NCBI GenBank assembly: GCA_900555265.1
Contig: UNSL01000004.1
Coordinates: forward strand, 1 to 64,000
Source of the DNA: Candidatus Saccharimonadota bacterium
Lineage (GTDB): Bacteria; Patescibacteriota; Saccharimonadia; Saccharimonadales; Saccharimonadaceae
Direction of reading: 5' to 3'
DNA length: 64,000 nucleotides
The notes under the pieces were generated by a model. It was not told the DNA's origin and searched no databases. It was given only the letters and a program-made list of their open reading frames with translations. This document shows positions 61,550 through 64,000 of this stretch, piece after piece. The stretch's first letter is position 1; the number at the start of each line of letters is the position of its first letter. Position numbers and translations under genes: made by a program.

Positions 61550-62572
61550 ATGGCAAGTAAAAATTACGTGGTAATAAACGGGCGAGCTTATAATACTATC
61601 ACTGGAATGGTGATGGATGATATTAAGATTGAAAAATCTGAAATAGAAAAAGAACAATCAATCAGTAGGCGCGGCACATCCGTATCAAATATTCACGCCG
61701 CACACGTTCAGAAATCCAGTACACTGAATCGTCGGCACGTTAAAATGCCGCAGCGTACGCCATTGGCTGCCAAACCCCAGAAGGCTCGCGTCGACGTGAA
61801 ACAACATGTCGCCGTGAAGAAGTTTTCTACGCCAATTGTCAGCAAGCCAGCTCCTCAGAAAATTGCTATTAACCGCCCAGCCGAAGCTCACCCCGTTACT
61901 CGTCGCGCCCAACAAAGATCTCTTAGCGTTGATAATAAATTGCGAAAAGAACGCCAGCCTCTGGCTATGAATAACAATCCGCTTGTCGCTACGGCTCCAC
62001 AAAAAATAGAAAAGCCAATTACAAAAACCGCTCATCAATTGAAAAACGAAGCGATTGAGAAAGCTTTGTCGAATGAAATTATCAGCAATAAAAAAGCACG
62101 TCGACGCCAGAAAAAGGGCGGTGCCTTGCGTTGGTTGAATACGTTTTCTGTTGGTTTTGCGGTGATGCTACTCGGTGGCTATTTAACATACCTGAGTATG
62201 CCAAATATCTCTATAAAAATGGCAGCCGTTCAATCAGGAATTGACGCCAAATATCCAGGTTACAAGCCAGACGGCTACGCGCTAAACGGACCTATCAAAT
62301 TCAAATCGGGCGAGGTCTCTATGAAATACGCCTACGCCGACGGAAGTTCAGGGTACACCATAACTCAGCAAAAAAGCGGCTGGAATTCGTCAGCAGTGAA
62401 AGAATTTTTCTCTGAAAAACACAAGAATCCGAACACCACGATGATCGACGGATTGACAATTTACAGCGGCGGGAAAGAAGCGGCTTGGGTAAACGGCGGA
62501 ATCCTATATCAAATCAGCGGTGACGCGAACCTCTCAAGCAGTCAAATTGAAAAAATTGCCACTAGTCTGTAA
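61550..62572 (+). CDS. Single-pass membrane protein with DUF4367-like C-terminal domain
   Basis: 340 residues. Residues 1-190 are a basic, low-complexity cytoplasmic region rich in Lys/Arg/Gln/Pro. A membrane helix lies at about 196-218. The extracytoplasmic C-terminal domain (about 225-340) has the pattern SGEVSMKYAYADGSSGYTI, GWNSSAVKEF and WVNGGILYQISGDANLS, resembling DUF4367 and related lipoprotein-like domains tied to sigma/anti-sigma systems. Strong SD AGGGGGA. Similar plan to the sortase: long basic/polar cytoplasmic tail and outside domain. Confidence 0.75.
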   Translation: MASKNYVVINGRAYNTITGMVMDDIKIEKSEIEKEQSISRRGTSVSNIHAAHVQKSSTLNRRHVKMPQRTPLAAKPQKARVDVKQHVAVKKFSTPIVSKPAPQKIAINRPAEAHPVTRRAQQRSLSVDNKLRKERQPLAMNNNPLVATAPQKIEKPITKTAHQLKNEAIEKALSNEIISNKKARRRQKKGGALRWLNTFSVGFAVMLLGGYLTYLSMPNISIKMAAVQSGIDAKYPGYKPDGYALNGPIKFKSGEVSMKYAYADGSSGYTITQQKSGWNSSAVKEFFSEKHKNPNTTMIDGLTIYSGGKEAAWVNGGILYQISGDANLSSSQIEKIATSL

Positions 62573-62601
62573 CTCATCAGATAACGTGCTATAATTTATT
62601 C

Positions 62602-64000
62602 ATGACTATTAGAACTCGTTTTGCGCCAAGTCCGACTGGCTATATTCACTTAGGCAACGTCCGCACCGCGCTATACACATACCTTGTCGCCAGAGCGCAT
62701 CAGGGAGATTTCATCTTACGCATTGAAGACACGGATCAAGCTCGGTTCGTTGAAGGCGCGGAAGAAATGATTTTGGAAACTCTAAATTGGCTAGGGCTAA
62801 ATTGGGATGAGGGACCAATTCTTAACAATCCAAAAGAAGAGTCTGGCAATTTTGGTCCATATCACCAAACAGATCGCCGTGATATTTACATAAAGTGGGC
62901 AAAGAAAATGATTGGCGAAGGACTAGCTTACGCCGATCCGTACACGCCTGAAGAAGTGCAAGTTTTCCGCGACAAAGCCAAGGCTGAAAAACGAGCATTT
63001 TTATATCGCGACCATCGTCCAGAGAATCCACCAGAGTGGCAACTTGGAATGCCGCTGCGCTTCAAAGTTCCGGAAATTAAGCGATATTCTTGGAAAGACG
63101 CCGTTATGGGTGAGTTGTCGGCTGGTCCAGAAGCTTTGGACGACTTCATTTTGATCAAAGCGGACAGTCTGCCAACCTACAATTTTGCGCACATCATTGA
63201 CGATTTCGAAATGCAAGTCACGCACGTGATTCGCGGCTCGGAATATATTGCCAGTACGCCTAAGTATCTGTCGCTTTACGAAGCGCTTAAAATTACGCCA
63301 CCGATTCTGGCGCACGTGCCACATATTATGGCGCCATCGGGAAATAAAAAACTTGGCAAGCGTGACGGCGCTAAAAGCGTAACTGAATATCGATCAGAGG
63401 GGATTTTGCCGGAAGCGATGCTTAATTTCTTAGCGCAACTTGGTTGGAATGACGGCACGGAACAGGAAATTTTCAGTAAAGCTGAACTGATTGAAAAGTT
63501 CTCACTTGACCGCGTTCAAAAATCTGGCGCGCGCTTTGACGAACAGCGACTCATTTGGCTGAATGGTCAATGGATCCGATCGCTTAGTCTGGACGATCTT
63601 TATTCTCGCTGCCAATCATTCTGGGGCGAAGAAGCCAAAAACGCCGACGAATCTTATAAAAAACGCGTTCTGGAATTGGCGCAAGATCGCTTGAAGACAT
63701 TGCAAGATTTGCCAAAATTAACAAGCTATTTCTTCGTCGAGCCTGAAATTGACACGGAATTAATTGATGGAAATAAGCAACTTCGCAAATTGACCGACGA
63801 CGAGCGACGAGATTTATTGACAATTGCTCGCCAAGAATTCGAGAAAATTACAGATTGGACGTCAGAAACAGTTCAGAATTGCCTTAATGAATTACTAGAA
63901 ACGACGGGGCAGAAGCCGGGGATTTTGTTTAGTCTGGTGAGAATTGTGACAACGTGGGCGCCGTTTAGTCCGCAGCTTAACGACACATTGGCGCTAATTG
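62602..64000 (+). CDS. gltX: Glutamyl-tRNA synthetase, C-terminus beyond the window
   Basis: 466 residues visible, still open at base 64000. Class I motif RFAPSPTGYIHLGN (5-18), the acceptor-binding FLYRDHRPENPPEW area, and KMSKS-like NKKLGKRDGAKSV, where Ser of KLSKR is Gly. The typical DDFEMQVTHVIRGSEY segment is intact. It charges tRNA-Glu, and in organisms without GlnRS also tRNA-Gln; which applies is not visible here. TATAAT (62590-62595) ends 6 bases before the ATG. Confidence 0.96.
   Translation, partial: MTIRTRFAPSPTGYIHLGNVRTALYTYLVARAHQGDFILRIEDTDQARFVEGAEEMILETLNWLGLNWDEGPILNNPKEESGNFGPYHQTDRRDIYIKWAKKMIGEGLAYADPYTPEEVQVFRDKAKAEKRAFLYRDHRPENPPEWQLGMPLRFKVPEIKRYSWKDAVMGELSAGPEALDDFILIKADSLPTYNFAHIIDDFEMQVTHVIRGSEYIASTPKYLSLYEALKITPPILAHVPHIMAPSGNKKLGKRDGAKSVTEYRSEGILPEAMLNFLAQLGWNDGTEQEIFSKAELIEKFSLDRVQKSGARFDEQRLIWLNGQWIRSLSLDDLYSRCQSFWGEEAKNADESYKKRVLELAQDRLKTLQDLPKLTSYFFVEPEIDTELIDGNKQLRKLTDDERRDLLTIARQEFEKITDWTSETVQNCLNELLETTGQKPGILFSLVRIVTTWAPFSPQLNDTLALI

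Overview
The window reads as one stretch of a small, gene-dense, moderately AT-rich bacterial chromosome. The best match is Candidatus Saccharibacteria (TM7, Patescibacteria/CPR); this is inference from gene content and no database was searched. Supporting features are very short intergenic gaps, a compact F-type ATP synthase operon, LPXTG/sortase and Excalibur surface proteins, several GT4 glycosyltransferases, a WhiB-like protein usually seen in Actinobacteria (the hosts of these epibionts), and core proteins that have lost metal-binding cysteine modules. TGA acts as a normal stop (for example 41535-41537), so the UGA-to-Gly code of some other CPR lineages does not apply.

Layout. 1-3404: partial GT4 glycosyltransferase, tRNA-Trp, P-loop kinase, YgjP-like metalloprotease, PAS histidine kinase. 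3456-9732: a broken-up secE-nusG-rplK-rplA-rplJ-rplL ribosomal cluster interrupted by tsaC, eno (opposite strand) and whiB, with an L10 leader. 9923-12281: small unknown genes and one gene fragment. 12328-17555: a replication/repair block, dnaX-dnaB-(GT39-like)-ybaB-recR. 17625-18806: LPKTG surface protein. 19014-22721: nrnA, an unknown GC-richer gene embedded in structured RNA, cysS. 22760-27549: AI-2E transporter and an ABC-2 exporter divergent from a two-component system. 27627-31393: GreA-like factor, then a restriction-modification/DUF3644 island behind an attenuator-like RNA and next to tRNA-Gln. 31696-39782: RlmD-like methyltransferase, P-type ATPase, UvrD-PD-(D/E)XK helicase-nuclease. 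39802-40549: a dense structured-RNA locus with a 53-residue ORF and a tRNA-like element that has no anticodon loop. 40566-42879: dus, a membrane protein, a kinase-fold protein. 42986-50065: complete ATP synthase operon with an inserted Nudix gene. 50105-57925: zinc-ribbon microprotein, glutaredoxin, ABC-F, smpB, two GT4 enzymes, Excalibur protein, xth, a degenerate YjeF-C protein. 57944-58448: another small-ORF/RNA locus and tRNA-Leu. 58552-64000: sortase, PEGA protein, a DUF4367-like membrane protein, partial gltX.

Expression style. At least 22 genes have a TATAAT-like hexamer ending only 6-10 bases before the start codon, so most monocistronic genes are probably transcribed as leaderless mRNAs. 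Genes inside operons, and the unusual RNA loci, use clear Shine-Dalgarno sites instead. Three SD-led, RNA-rich loci (20090-21242, 39802-40549, 57944-58311), plus the attenuator-like RNA before the restriction-modification island (28339-28480), are the least explained parts of the window and the best candidates for something undescribed.
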